Shown here: positions 53,430 through 62,288 of the stretch, piece after piece
Layout: every line of letters begins with the position of its first letter
Numbering within the stretch: position 1 is the stretch's first letter
Origin: Flavobacterium sp. WC2421
GTDB taxonomy: Bacteria; Bacteroidota; Bacteroidia; Flavobacteriales; Flavobacteriaceae
Length of the DNA: 64,000 nucleotides
Direction: 5' to 3'
Assembly (NCBI RefSeq): GCF_040822115.1
Contig: NZ_CP162004.1
Span: 2,108,001 to 2,172,000, forward strand
Made by a program: the position numbers and the translations under genes
Notes under the pieces: generated by a model
The model's database searches: none
What the model was told of the DNA's origin: nothing
What the model saw: only the letters and a program-made list of their open reading frames with translations

Positions 53430-53523
53430 GCCTGTAAAATTTAATATATTTACCGATTAGTGAGAAGAAAGAAAAATTCAAGAGATTTTAATTAAAGAAG
53501 ATAATAAACAAACATGGAAATAA
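53430..53523 (+). pseudogene. 3' remnant of the split 2TM gene
   Basis: The frame ending in TAA 53521-53523 reads EERKIQEILIKEDNKQTWK, nearly identical to the C-terminus of the kinase-2TM fusion (EERKIQEILSKEDAKQTWK). The Trp before EE is now TGA (53461-53463), with TAG and TAA stops upstream. This is the other half of the gene whose 5' part is at 52146. Confidence 0.8.
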
Positions 53524-53525
53524 TC

Positions 53526-53825
53526 ATGGAGAATAAATATCAAAACGAAGAACGTTATTTTAAGGCTAAAAAGCGAGTAGAGGAAATTAAAGGATTTTAC
53601 GGAAACTTGATCTCTTATATTGTTGTAAACACGGGGCTTTTAGTACTTAATTTGGTTACCTCACCAGAATATTTATGGTTTTTTTGGCCGCTATTAGGTT
53701 GGGGAATGGGTGTGTTTTTTCACGGGATGAAGGTTTTTAATTACATGCCATTTCTAGGTAAAGATTGGGAAGAGCAAAAAATCAAAGAATTTATGGAGAA
53801 GGAAAAAATGCAGAAATGGAAATAA
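53526..53825 (+). CDS. 2TM-domain protein, copy 1
   Basis: 99 residues from ATG 53526 (MENKYQNEERY). A same-frame ATG at 53514 is only the overlap with the pseudogene stop, so it was rejected. YFKAKKRVEEIKGFYGNL, two membrane segments (about 26-45, 52-73) joined by TSPEYLWFFWPLLGWG, then GKDWEEQKIKEFMEKE. 2TM proteins accompany LytS/LytTR genes in Bacteroidota; the role is unknown but they may be kinase partners. Confidence 0.85.
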   Translation: MENKYQNEERYFKAKKRVEEIKGFYGNLISYIVVNTGLLVLNLVTSPEYLWFFWPLLGWGMGVFFHGMKVFNYMPFLGKDWEEQKIKEFMEKEKMQKWK

Positions 53826-53842
53826 TATTTTAAATCAATAAA

Positions 53843-54148
53843 ATGGAAAATAATTATCAAGAGGAGAAACGCTATTATGAAGCGCAAAAAAAAGTAAAAG
53901 AAATTAAAAGTTTTTATGTGCATCTTACAGTATATCTTCTGACAAATCCAATTGTAATTGCAGTAAATCTGATTACTTCTCCAGAATACTTGTGGTGTTT
54001 GTGGTGCTTGTTGGGCTGGGCAATACCAATAGTTTTACATGGTTTAATCGCTTTTGATTACCCTCCTTTTTTTAATAAAGAATGGGAAAAAAGAAAAATA
54101 AAAGAGTTTATAGATAAAGAAGAACAATCCAGAAATAATTGGGAATAA
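53843..54148 (+). CDS. 2TM-domain protein, copy 2
   Basis: 101 residues. YYEAQKKVKEIKSFYVHLTVYLL, two membrane segments around TSPEYLWCLWCLLGWA, then KEWEKRKIKEFIDKEE. Begins 17 bp after copy 1; divergent paralogue of copies 1 and 3. Confidence 0.85.
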   Translation: MENNYQEEKRYYEAQKKVKEIKSFYVHLTVYLLTNPIVIAVNLITSPEYLWCLWCLLGWAIPIVLHGLIAFDYPPFFNKEWEKRKIKEFIDKEEQSRNNWE

Positions 54149-54165
54149 TTTAAATTTTTATAAAA

Positions 54166-54519
54166 ATGGGAAGATTTAGACGAAGAATGTATGAAAATTA
54201 TACGTCAGGGAATGATAGTCCTGATGCGCGTTATGATATTGCTTATAGAAGAGTAAAAAGAATAAAAGGGTTTTATGTTCATTTATTAGTTTACGTTTTA
54301 GTTAATGCCTTTATAGTGCTTTCTACTTTTAATAGAAGCTTGCTCGGAAGTGAAGTCTTTTGGAAATGGGAGACATGGAGTACGGCTTTATTCTGGGGAA
54401 TTGGTTTGCTATCACATGGATTATCAGTTTTTGGAAGAGAGTTGTTTTTTGGATCCGATTGGGAAGAGAAGAAAATTCAAGAATTAATGGATAAGGATAA
54501 AAATAATAAATGGGAGTAA
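54166..54519 (+). CDS. 2TM-domain protein, copy 3
   Basis: 117 residues with an extra N-terminal 25-residue basic lead (MGRFRRRMYENYTSGND), then YDIAYRRVKRIKGFYVHLLVYVLV, membrane segments about 45-62 and 73-93, and GSDWEEKKIQELMDKD. Begins 17 bp after copy 2. The pseudogene sequence at 52146 aligns best with this copy. Confidence 0.85.
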   Translation: MGRFRRRMYENYTSGNDSPDARYDIAYRRVKRIKGFYVHLLVYVLVNAFIVLSTFNRSLLGSEVFWKWETWSTALFWGIGLLSHGLSVFGRELFFGSDWEEKKIQELMDKDKNNKWE

Positions 54520-54577
54520 AATGAATTTTTAGATTTGATTCTTTATTATTTAACCGTAAACTAGAAAGCTAGCTACC

Positions 54578-56068
54578 TTGAAAAAATATGTACCAGTTAT
54601 TGCCGTTTTAGCCTTTATAAAACTTATAATTCATTTAATTGGAAATCAAAATTATGGTTTCCATCGTGATGAATTATTGCACCTATCAGTAAGTGAACAC
54701 TTGGATTGGGGTTATTTTGAATTTCCACCTTTTATTGCTTTCGTAGGTAAAGTGGCTCATTTCGTTTTTGGATACTCTTTATCAGGAATTCGTTTTTTTT
54801 CTACTTTAGCTGGAATTGGAATACTTATAATCTGTTGTTTCATTGCCAAAGAATTGGGCGGAAAGAGAAATGCCGTTTTGTTAGCAGGAATTTCAGTTTT
54901 GGCATTCTTACCCTTTTACCGCAACCATTTATTATTTCAGCCAGTAGCTTTTGATCAGTTTTTCTGGACTTTAGGATTCTATTTTTTAATTAAATACTTC
55001 AATACCAAACAAATTAAATTTCTGGTGCTTCTAGGAATTACTTTTGGTATTGGCTTGATGAATAAATACACCATTCTAGTTTGGGGATTTGGAGTTTTTA
55101 TTGGATTGATGTTTTACGATAAAGGGAAATTATTCAAAAATAAATGGTTGTATATTTCAGGAATTATTTCTTTTTTAATTTTTCTCCCCAATATTATTTG
55201 GCAAGTAAACCACCATTTTCCTCTCATTTTGCACTTAAAGAAATTAAAAGAAACTCAATTAGATGCTAATGGTACATTTGATTTTGTTATCGAACAAATC
55301 AAACACCCTTTCACATTTACGATTAGCCTCATTGGTCTAGTTGCTTATTTTTTGGATACCAATTTAAAAAAGTATAAAATTTTTGGAGTTGCCACGCTTG
55401 TCATCTTTGGAACCCTATGGATTATGGAATCCAAAGCCTATTATTTCTTTGCCATTTATCCAATACTGTTTGCAGCAGGTGCCGTGAAAATCGAAAAATT
55501 ATTGGAGAATAAGCCTAAATGGATTTATGTTGTGGCTGCGGTACTATTACTTCCGGGTCTTCCTTTTTTGCCTTTAGCAATACCTATTTTGCCTATCACG
55601 GATTATGTGGAATATGCTGATGCAAAAAAGCTACAGGACGGTAGAGTCGAATTAACATCGGATTATGCGGATATGTTTGGTTGGGAAGAACAAGTGAAAT
55701 TAGTAGATAGTTTATATCAATCCTTACCGTTAAAAGAGAAAGAGAATTGTATGATTTGGGCCGAGAATTATGGTGAAGCTGGTGCATTAGAAATTTTAGG
55801 AAAAAAGTATCATTTGCCTAATCCAGTTTGTTCACATGGGAGTTTTTGGACTTGGGGAACGGGAAGTACAGATGGCACTTTTTGTATCAGTATTGGGAAC
55901 GAAAAAGTAGCCGTTGATCGTGTTTTTCAGGAGGTGAAATTGGTTAAAATAATCAAGCATAAATATGCCATTGATGAAGAAAATAATATTCCCGTTTACC
56001 TTTGTAGAAAACCCAAAATTAACCTGAAGAAAAAATGGCCTTTGTTAGAAAAATATGTTTTTGAATAA
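54578..56068 (+). CDS. GT-C glycosyltransferase, ArnT/GT39 (PMT_2) family
   Basis: 496 residues; TTG start at 54578 (no in-frame ATG in the first hundred codons). About ten membrane helices, with the GT-C signature Asp31-Glu32 in GFHRDELLH after helix 1, then a soluble C-terminal domain from about residue 330. Family members transfer mannose, arabinose or other sugars from a lipid-linked donor to proteins or lipids. Placed between the 2TM genes and the LytTR regulator on the same strand, it may be a co-regulated cell-envelope enzyme. Acceptor unknown. Confidence 0.82.
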   Translation: MKKYVPVIAVLAFIKLIIHLIGNQNYGFHRDELLHLSVSEHLDWGYFEFPPFIAFVGKVAHFVFGYSLSGIRFFSTLAGIGILIICCFIAKELGGKRNAVLLAGISVLAFLPFYRNHLLFQPVAFDQFFWTLGFYFLIKYFNTKQIKFLVLLGITFGIGLMNKYTILVWGFGVFIGLMFYDKGKLFKNKWLYISGIISFLIFLPNIIWQVNHHFPLILHLKKLKETQLDANGTFDFVIEQIKHPFTFTISLIGLVAYFLDTNLKKYKIFGVATLVIFGTLWIMESKAYYFFAIYPILFAAGAVKIEKLLENKPKWIYVVAAVLLLPGLPFLPLAIPILPITDYVEYADAKKLQDGRVELTSDYADMFGWEEQVKLVDSLYQSLPLKEKENCMIWAENYGEAGALEILGKKYHLPNPVCSHGSFWTWGTGSTDGTFCISIGNEKVAVDRVFQEVKLVKIIKHKYAIDEENNIPVYLCRKPKINLKKKWPLLEKYVFE

Positions 56069-56113
56069 CATGTTTTTTACACTCATTAATTTAGATTTTA
56101 AAAACAATATTTT

Positions 56114-56869
56114 ATGACAATCATAATAATCGAAGATGAAAAACCGGCAGCAAGATTGTTGCAACGTAAATTAGAAAAGCTGAATCTGGAGGTAGGAGTA
56201 ATGCTTCATTCTGTTGAAGAATCTATTGAATGGTTTTCGAATAATGAACATCCAGATTTGATATTTTTGGACATCCAATTATCGGATGGATTGTCCTTTG
56301 AGATATTTGAAAAAATCGAAATTAAGAGCGCAATTATTTTTACAACTGCCTACGATGAATATGCTTTGAGAGCATTTAAATTGAACAGTATTGACTATCT
56401 TTTAAAGCCTATTGACGAAGATGATTTAGAAATTGCAATTGCAAAATTTAAGGACCGTTTACCTAAAAAGGAAAAGCTTCAAATTGATTTTGAAGAGATC
56501 AAAAAAATGCTTTCAAATCCGTTTGAAAAAAATTACAAAAAACGGTTTACAGTAAAAATAGGGCAGCATCTAAAAGTTATTTCTACTGATGAAATAGAGT
56601 GTTTTTATAGCGAAAATAAGGGGACTTATATTCATACTTTTGACAATAGAAATTATCTTGTCGAAACTACTTTAGAAGTATTGGAGCAAGAATTAGATCG
56701 TTCTGCTTTTTATCGAGTGAGCCGTAAATTCATTATTCCAATGAAGGCAATAAAGGAAATTATTGTCTATAGTAATTCTCGTTTAAAAGTAATTTTGCCG
56801 TCGTATACCACCGATGAGGTTGTTGTAAGTAGAGAAAAAGTTTCTGATTTTAAAAATTGGATTGCTTAA
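56114..56869 (+). CDS. LytTR-family response regulator
   Basis: 251 residues. Receiver domain with EDEK (7-10), phosphoacceptor Asp53 in LIFLDIQLSDG, Thr/Ala and Lys in LLKP; LytTR DNA-binding domain (about 141-251) with RFTVKIGQHLKVI, IECFYSENKG, FYRVSRKFIIP and SRLKVILPS. It likely receives phosphate from the LytS-2TM kinase at 50806 and binds ACAGTTCAG-type sites (see 47627 and 49995). Last gene of the cluster. Confidence 0.93.
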   Translation: MTIIIIEDEKPAARLLQRKLEKLNLEVGVMLHSVEESIEWFSNNEHPDLIFLDIQLSDGLSFEIFEKIEIKSAIIFTTAYDEYALRAFKLNSIDYLLKPIDEDDLEIAIAKFKDRLPKKEKLQIDFEEIKKMLSNPFEKNYKKRFTVKIGQHLKVISTDEIECFYSENKGTYIHTFDNRNYLVETTLEVLEQELDRSAFYRVSRKFIIPMKAIKEIIVYSNSRLKVILPSYTTDEVVVSREKVSDFKNWIA

Positions 56870-56960
56870 TTATTGGTTAAACTATGAGTTTATAATAAAT
56901 ATCTTAACTATCTCGTATTTAATTTTTTAAATACCGACAATAGATTATCTCTATTGGGTC

Positions 56961-57734
56961 TTAATGTCTAAAATATCGCTTTCTTATTCCTATTAGGATA
57001 AAAATAAAAATGGAATACACTATAAAAAATGGAGCAATGTATTCAATGTAATCTAAGGCCAACATCAGCGCTATTATTAATAGTTGGAAACCCAATCCAT
57101 ATATAGATACAAAAGTCATAAACCAATTTGGTAATGTTTTGACTCTATAAGCATCCCTGTCGAAGGTGTGAATTATTTTATCAAAACCACCATAAACAAG
57201 GGTATAAATTTCGAATAAAATTGCTACTGATTTTTGACTTTCTCCAGGTAAAGCTTTAGGCATTTTGTACTCAAAAACTTTGCTTGTGGAGTCACCTCCA
57301 ATTGATTTGTTTCTTAAAATTACATAGTAATAATTGTATAATGTTCCCTGTAATTGGATGCAAAAGAAAGCCAATAATGCGACCCAAAAAGGCGTTGCTG
57401 AAACGTAGCAAATTGCCGATAAAAAGAAAAAATTTAGAAAAATATCAAAGACACTGTCAAGGTATCTTCCAGTGTAGGATGGTCTTTTTTTTAAGCGTGC
57501 CAGTTCCCCATCAGCGGCATCAATTATCGATTTTAAAATAATAAAAACACCTGCTAAATAGTATTGATTTTGCACTATAAAATAGACAGCAATAAGACCT
57601 GATAGGCCAAAAAGCAGCGTAACATGTATAGGGGTAAATCGAGTGTTTTTTAATCGTTTTGCAAATAATTTTCCAGGTGATCTTCCGTAATCTGATAAAT
57701 CGAAGAACTTATCCTGAGCAGCAAGTTTAGACAT
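56961..57734 (-). CDS. CDP-alcohol phosphatidyltransferase family protein
   Basis: 257 residues, about six helices. The full catalytic motif DG-x2-AR-x8-G-x3-D-x3-D is present: Asp75-Gly76, Ala79-Arg80, Gly89, Asp93, Asp97 (IDAADGELARLKK, TGRYLDSVFD). It transfers a phosphatidyl (or similar) group from a CDP-activated donor to an alcohol. The headgroup cannot be read from sequence. Promoter box at 57773. Confidence 0.88.
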   Translation of the reverse strand: MSKLAAQDKFFDLSDYGRSPGKLFAKRLKNTRFTPIHVTLLFGLSGLIAVYFIVQNQYYLAGVFIILKSIIDAADGELARLKKRPSYTGRYLDSVFDIFLNFFFLSAICYVSATPFWVALLAFFCIQLQGTLYNYYYVILRNKSIGGDSTSKVFEYKMPKALPGESQKSVAILFEIYTLVYGGFDKIIHTFDRDAYRVKTLPNWFMTFVSIYGLGFQLLIIALMLALDYIEYIAPFFIVYSIFIFILIGIRKRYFRH

Positions 57735-57772
57735 TTTTGTTTAAGATGAACAAAGAAATGTGACAATATAGT

Positions 57773-57780
57773 CAAATGTA
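57773..57780 (-). promoter_or_regulatory. Promoter -7 box of the CDP-alcohol phosphatidyltransferase gene
   Basis: TACATTTG on the minus strand, 38 bp before the ATG. Confidence 0.45.
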
Positions 57781-57797
57781 AATATAGCTAAAAGTTG

Positions 57798-58820
57798 TTA
57801 TTTAGACAATCGGTGCAAGGTAAATGTCATGGCTGATAAAAGGAAAAAAGCATTGATTTGGTGGATTAATCCTAGCCATAATGGGACACCATAAAGTAAT
57901 GTAAAAACACCTAAAGCAAACTGTAAAAAAACAAGAATTACAAGCAAATTAACACCGTATTTTTGTCCATTGTCCAATGCGTATTTTTTGCTTTTAAAAT
58001 AAAGTAAAAGCATCATAGCAACTACAAAATAAGCTAATGTTCTATGTATAAACTGCACGCCACTTTTTCCTTCGGTAAAGCTTAAAAACAGGTTTTTTTG
58101 CTCTAAAAATACCGAGTCATGAATGAATTGTCCATCACTCATTAATGGCCAATGGTTGTGAATTAAACCTGCATTTAAACCTGCGACAAATCCTCCGTAG
58201 ATGATTTGCAATAATAAAAAAGCAAGTGCATATTTAGCGATAGTTTGTAACGATTTTTGAGCAGCTCTTTTGTCTGGATAAATTAGGTCTAACGCTACCC
58301 AAAAAGTGTAAGCAAAGGTAATAAAGGCAGTTGTTAAGTGTAAGGCAAGTCTAAAATGGCTCACATCAGGATTATCAATTAATCCGCTTCGAACCATAAA
58401 CCAACCAAAAAAGCCTTGTAAACCACCAAGCCCTAATAGTATGATGCATTTTTTAATTGTGCTTTTGTCTAGTTGTTTTCGAATTAAAAAATAGATAAAT
58501 GGAAGCATAAATACCATTCCAATGGCACGACCTATAAAACGGTGAAACCATTCCCAGAAATAAATAAATTTATAATCAGAAAGGGTAAAATCATTATGGA
58601 TATTGATTTTTTGATATTCAGGAAATTGTTTGTATTGGTCAAATACTTCTTGCCATTTTGCTTCTGTTAATGGGGGTAGAGTATCTGTTATCAAGTGCCA
58701 ATCAGTCATCGATAGACCTGAATTTGTCAATCGGGTGATTCCACCCACGACTACCATTATAAAAATTAATAAACAACCGGATAACAACCAAATTATAACT
58801 GATTTATTCTGTTTTTTCAT
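57798..58820 (-). CDS. ctaA: Heme A synthase (COX15/CtaA)
   Basis: 340 residues, eight predicted membrane helices. GGITRLTNSGLSMTDW near the start, then His residues in FWEWFHRFIGRAIG, HFRLALHLT, HNHWPLMSDG and FIHRTLAYFVV: the heme-coordinating His pattern of the COX15 type. It converts heme O to heme A for cytochrome oxidase. The lack of the Cys pair in extracellular loops supports the COX15-like class found in Bacteroidota. Promoter box at 58838. Confidence 0.95.
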   Translation of the reverse strand: MKKQNKSVIIWLLSGCLLIFIMVVVGGITRLTNSGLSMTDWHLITDTLPPLTEAKWQEVFDQYKQFPEYQKINIHNDFTLSDYKFIYFWEWFHRFIGRAIGMVFMLPFIYFLIRKQLDKSTIKKCIILLGLGGLQGFFGWFMVRSGLIDNPDVSHFRLALHLTTAFITFAYTFWVALDLIYPDKRAAQKSLQTIAKYALAFLLLQIIYGGFVAGLNAGLIHNHWPLMSDGQFIHDSVFLEQKNLFLSFTEGKSGVQFIHRTLAYFVVAMMLLLYFKSKKYALDNGQKYGVNLLVILVFLQFALGVFTLLYGVPLWLGLIHQINAFFLLSAMTFTLHRLSK

Positions 58821-58837
58821 TTTGAAACTAATTTTGG

Positions 58838-58845
58838 CAAAGATA
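58838..58845 (-). promoter_or_regulatory. Promoter -7 box of ctaA
   Basis: TATCTTTG on the minus strand, 18 bp before the ATG. Confidence 0.5.
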
Positions 58846-58869
58846 TTTTATAAACAATTAATTCTTAAT

Positions 58870-60291
58870 TCAACAAGCGTTAATCTTTAATCCTATTTTT
58901 TGAGCCCTTTTTAACATAAAGTCGTAAGCAGCTTGGTACTCGTTGGCGATTTCACCTTCTAATATAGCTTCTTTTATCGCTTCTTTCAGCATACCTATTT
59001 CTTTGGAAGGCTTTATGTTAAAAAGCTCCATAATTTCCTCTCCTGTTATTGGAGGTTGAAAATTACGTACTTGATCGCGTTCTTCTACTTCCACAATTTT
59101 CTTTCGAACAATTTCAAAATTACTATGGTATTTCTTGAATTTATTTGGGTTTTTGGTGGTAATGTCAGCTTCACAAAGTGTCATTAAGTCTTCTACATCT
59201 TCACCAGCGTCAAAAACCAATCGGCGTACTGCTGAGTCCGTAACTGTGTCTTGCGAAAGTACAATAGGACGGGAGCTCATCATGACCATTTTTTGAACAA
59301 ATTTCATTTTTTGATTCAAAGGCATATGCAAACGTTCAAATAATTTTTTGACCATTTTTCCTCCGAGAAATTCATGTCCGTGAAAGGTCCAGCCTTGTTT
59401 TTTATTAAATCGTTTGGTTGGTGCTTTCCCAATATCATGTAGTAAAGCAGACCAACGAAGCCATACATCATCGGTGTTTGGACAAATATTATCTACGACT
59501 TCAAGCGTATGGTAGAAATTGTTTTTGTGTGTTTGCCCTTCAATTTCTTCTACGTTGTTTAAAGCGGTCAATTCTGGTAAAAGAATGTCTAGAAGTCCAG
59601 TTTTGTAAAGCAGTAAAAAGCCAATTGATGGTTTATCAGTCGAAAGAATCTTATTTAATTCATCTACAATTCGTTCTCCTGAGATGATTTTAATTCGTTC
59701 TGCATTTTTAGTAATTGACAGTAACGAATTCTCTTCAATTTCAAAATTCAACTGATTTGCAAAACGAATGGCGCGCATCATGCGCAACGGGTCGTCAGAA
59801 TAGGTGATATCTGGATCAAGAGGCGTTCTTAAAACCTTATTTTCCATATCTTTTAAACCATCAAAAGGATCTGATAATTCCCCGTAATTTTTTGAGTTTA
59901 AAGAAATAGCCAATGCGTTGATGGTAAAATCACGACGGTCTTGGTCATCTTTTAACGTTCCGTTTTCTACAACTGGGTTGCGACTTTCAAAATGGTACGA
60001 CTCTTTTCTAGCACCAACAAATTCGATTTCAGTATCTTCAAAACGCAACATGGCAGTACCATAAGTTTTGAAAACCTGAACTTTTGGTTTGTTAGGTAGT
60101 AATTTAGATACTTTTAAAGCCAATTCGATTCCGCTGCCAACAGCAACGATATCAATGTCTTTTTTAAAATCTCTTTTTAAAATCAAATCTCTCACAAAAC
60201 CACCAATAACATAACTATCAACGTTAAGTTCTAGGGAAGCCTGAGAGATGACTTGGAATATTTTGTTATGTAATGCTTCTTTGTAATTCAT
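58870..60291 (-). CDS. cca: CCA tRNA nucleotidyltransferase with HD domain
   Basis: 473 residues. Class II nucleotidyltransferase: GGFVRDLIL (about 30-38) and KDIDIVAVG with the metal-binding Asp pair, [24 protein letters not shown]. The C-terminal part has an HD domain ([18 protein letters not shown]). Adds or repairs the 3' CCA of tRNAs, which fits the lack of encoded CCA in all three tRNA genes here. Confidence 0.93.
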   Translation of the reverse strand: MNYKEALHNKIFQVISQASLELNVDSYVIGGFVRDLILKRDFKKDIDIVAVGSGIELALKVSKLLPNKPKVQVFKTYGTAMLRFEDTEIEFVGARKESYHFESRNPVVENGTLKDDQDRRDFTINALAISLNSKNYGELSDPFDGLKDMENKVLRTPLDPDITYSDDPLRMMRAIRFANQLNFEIEENSLLSITKNAERIKIISGERIVDELNKILSTDKPSIGFLLLYKTGLLDILLPELTALNNVEEIEGQTHKNNFYHTLEVVDNICPNTDDVWLRWSALLHDIGKAPTKRFNKKQGWTFHGHEFLGGKMVKKLFERLHMPLNQKMKFVQKMVMMSSRPIVLSQDTVTDSAVRRLVFDAGEDVEDLMTLCEADITTKNPNKFKKYHSNFEIVRKKIVEVEERDQVRNFQPPITGEEIMELFNIKPSKEIGMLKEAIKEAILEGEIANEYQAAYDFMLKRAQKIGLKINAC

Positions 60292-60299
60292 AAGATTCT

Positions 60300-60317
60300 A
60301 CCGCAGATTCGCAGATT
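60300..60317. repeat. Left arm of the 18-bp inverted repeat around the GxxExxY gene
   Basis: ACCGCAGATTCGCAGATT; exact reverse complement of the right arm at 60718-60735. Sits between the cca start and the nuclease-like gene. Confidence 0.9.
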
Positions 60318-60320
60318 TTT

Positions 60321-60704
60321 TTATTTTTTTGTGCGAACAATTCGTTTGTATTCTAAAGAAATAGAATTGAAATTCACCAATAATGCAAGTTCATTATCTG
60401 ACACTTTTAGATAATTTAAGCATTGATTATAATGGCTATTATTAAAACAATCTACAGTTTTAATTTCTAAAATTATTGACTTATAAAGTACGAAATCTGC
60501 ATAAAACTGATGCTTTAAAATTGTGTTTTTATAGTTTACTGAGTATTCTTTTTCACGTTCATAAGGGATGTTGTTTTCGTTAAACTCAAATTCTAAAGCG
60601 TCTTTATATACAATTTCTGAAAAACCTTTTCCTAAAGTTTTATGAACTTCAAATAGAATTCCAATTATTTTGTAGGTCTCATCTGCGGATAAATATTCCT
60701 CCAT
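60321..60704 (-). CDS. GxxExxY family protein (PD-(D/E)xK-like)
   Basis: 127 residues. GKGFSEIVYKDAL holds the family GxxExxY motif (Gly27, Glu30, Tyr33 in GFSEIVY). The nuclease-like core is Asp70 (QFYADFVLY), Glu80-x-Lys82 (IILEIKTVD), matching the PDDEXK_3 superfamily. Enzymatic role in DNA or RNA cleavage is inferred from fold, not demonstrated. Flanked by a perfect inverted repeat. Confidence 0.9.
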   Translation of the reverse strand: MEEYLSADETYKIIGILFEVHKTLGKGFSEIVYKDALEFEFNENNIPYEREKEYSVNYKNTILKHQFYADFVLYKSIILEIKTVDCFNNSHYNQCLNYLKVSDNELALLVNFNSISLEYKRIVRTKK

Positions 60705-60717
60705 AAATTAAAATTTT

Positions 60718-60735
60718 AATCTGCGAATCTGCGGT
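60718..60735. repeat. Right arm of the 18-bp inverted repeat around the GxxExxY gene
   Basis: AATCTGCGAATCTGCGGT; reverse complement of 60300-60317. The arms bracket the 384-bp gene with 3 bp on one side and 13 bp on the other. Confidence 0.9.
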
Positions 60736-60762
60736 TGTACTTTAATAATCTGCTATTAAAAA

Positions 60763-61329
60763 CTATTTACGTATCACTTTTACCTGAGAGTCATTTGTCA
60801 ACTTTATAATTGTCGATGGTTTTCCCCCAATTTTATCGCGGTGCAAATTTACAACATAGTCTACACCTTTAATAATCTCAGGACTAATTTCTTTGAAACT
60901 TTTTGGTGTGGGTTGCCCTGATATGTTGGCCGAAGTGGAAACTAATGGTTTTTTCATTCGCTCCAATAGTTTAAAGCAAAAAGGTTGTTTTACGATTCGG
61001 ATTCCTAAAGTTTTGTCGGTGGCAATTAAGTTAGCAGCAATGTTTCTAGGATTATCAAGAATTAAAGTAGTGGGGTTTTCGGATAAATCCATGATTTGCC
61101 AAGCTACTTCTGGGATTTCTTTGAAAACATTGTACATCATTTTTTCGCCATTCATCAAAACGATCATGCTTTGCGTTTCGGCTCTTTGTTTGAGTTTGTA
61201 TATTTTGGCTACAGCCTCAGCATTAGTTGCGTCACAACCTATTCCCCAAACGGTATCTGTAGGATAAAGGATAATTCCACCTTCTTTGATCACTTCAAGT
61301 GCTTTAATTACTTCTTCGTTAAGATCCAT
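60763..61329 (-). CDS. tsaC: L-threonylcarbamoyladenylate synthase (TsaC/Sua5 family)
   Basis: 188 residues, YrdC-length without the Sua5 extension. ILYPTDTVWGIGCDA at the N-terminus, KLKQRAETQSMIVL, TLGIRIVKQPF, and PLVSTSANISGQPTPK. Makes threonylcarbamoyl-AMP for tRNA t6A37 modification. Promoter box at 61358. Confidence 0.92.
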   Translation of the reverse strand: MDLNEEVIKALEVIKEGGIILYPTDTVWGIGCDATNAEAVAKIYKLKQRAETQSMIVLMNGEKMMYNVFKEIPEVAWQIMDLSENPTTLILDNPRNIAANLIATDKTLGIRIVKQPFCFKLLERMKKPLVSTSANISGQPTPKSFKEISPEIIKGVDYVVNLHRDKIGGKPSTIIKLTNDSQVKVIRK

Positions 61330-61357
61330 AGTTATATAAAAAAAATAAATTTGACTG

Positions 61358-61365
61358 CAAAAATA
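61358..61365 (-). promoter_or_regulatory. Promoter -7 box of tsaC
   Basis: TATTTTTG followed by CA on the minus strand, 28 bp before the ATG. Confidence 0.55.
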
Positions 61366-61474
61366 ACTATTCTAAATGTTATAACTCTTTATTTGAGTTT
61401 CTAATAACTTAAAATACTGTTTTTTTATACTTATTACCCGTGGTTTTTTGAAATATAGTTTAGTAAATCGCCCT

Positions 61475-62248
61475 TTAATTTAGTGTCATTTTAAGGATTC
61501 TTAATCGTTTGTAACGAATAAAAACACTGTACGCATTTAGATAGCAAATAGTGATTCCTTTTTTTCCGTCGAGAAACCCCAATCGTACAATATAATTAAA
61601 AAGGAAGTTATAGGCAGGGTGGAGGTATTGGAACAAAATGGAAGGAAAGTCATTTTGCATAAACTTTTCCTGTGCTTTCAATTCTCCGTAACGTATTATT
61701 TTTGCTTTATAAGAACCATAATTAGGATAGGAGTAATGAATGAGTTTGTTTTTGAATACCGCCGTTTTTCCATTCGTAATTAATTTTTCATGGACTAATT
61801 TTTCAGTTGCGTAAGTAGCAAATCCTTTATGGAAAAGGCGAAAAATTTTATCATTTTGACAGCCACTAAAATGAAGAACCTTATGTTTGAACATAAATTT
61901 TCTACGAAACTGAAAAGCAATAGAAGTTGTTTTTTGTTGTGTCGTTTCTAGAATTTCTGACTTTAATTCAGGAGTTAGCCTTTCATCAGCATCAAGGAAA
62001 AGAATCCAATCATTTTGGGCTAATGAAATCGCATAATTTCTTTGTGCTGGATAATTTTTAAAAGTGTTTTGAAAGAATTTTACTTTTGGAAATGATTTAC
62101 AAATTGCTTCCGTTTTATCTGTACTAAATGAATCGACAACAATAATTTCGTCCGCAAAATCCAAATCAGCCAAAAGCGCCTGCATTTGATTTTCCTCGTT
62201 TAATGTAATTATTAAAACGGATATATTTGTATTAGACGATTCAATCAT
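61475..62248 (-). CDS. Family 2 glycosyltransferase (LPS core WaaE/KdtX-like)
   Basis: 257 residues. NISVLIITLNEE start, nucleotide-sugar motif EIIVVDSFSTDKT, DxD-type LFLDADERLTPEL, and CQNDKIFRLF. The subgroup (WaaE-like) adds glucose or a similar sugar to LPS core. It starts 40 bp after the stop of the heptosyltransferase-like gene. Confidence 0.86.
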   Translation of the reverse strand: MIESSNTNISVLIITLNEENQMQALLADLDFADEIIVVDSFSTDKTEAICKSFPKVKFFQNTFKNYPAQRNYAISLAQNDWILFLDADERLTPELKSEILETTQQKTTSIAFQFRRKFMFKHKVLHFSGCQNDKIFRLFHKGFATYATEKLVHEKLITNGKTAVFKNKLIHYSYPNYGSYKAKIIRYGELKAQEKFMQNDFPSILFQYLHPAYNFLFNYIVRLGFLDGKKGITICYLNAYSVFIRYKRLRILKMTLN

Positions 62249-62288
62249 AAATTATGGGCAGTTTGAAAATAAGTTCTTTCTTTTGGGT

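Noticed and set aside
53514..53525. ATG at 53514 as start of the first free 2TM protein
   Set aside because: It overlaps the last codons of the 2TM pseudogene; the homologous start is MENKYQ at 53526, as in the remnant at 52146.
56915..56934. GTATTTAA/TTAAATAC hairpin between the LytTR regulator and the convergent gene
   Set aside because: Eight A/T-rich pairs with no T-run; too weak to call a terminator.
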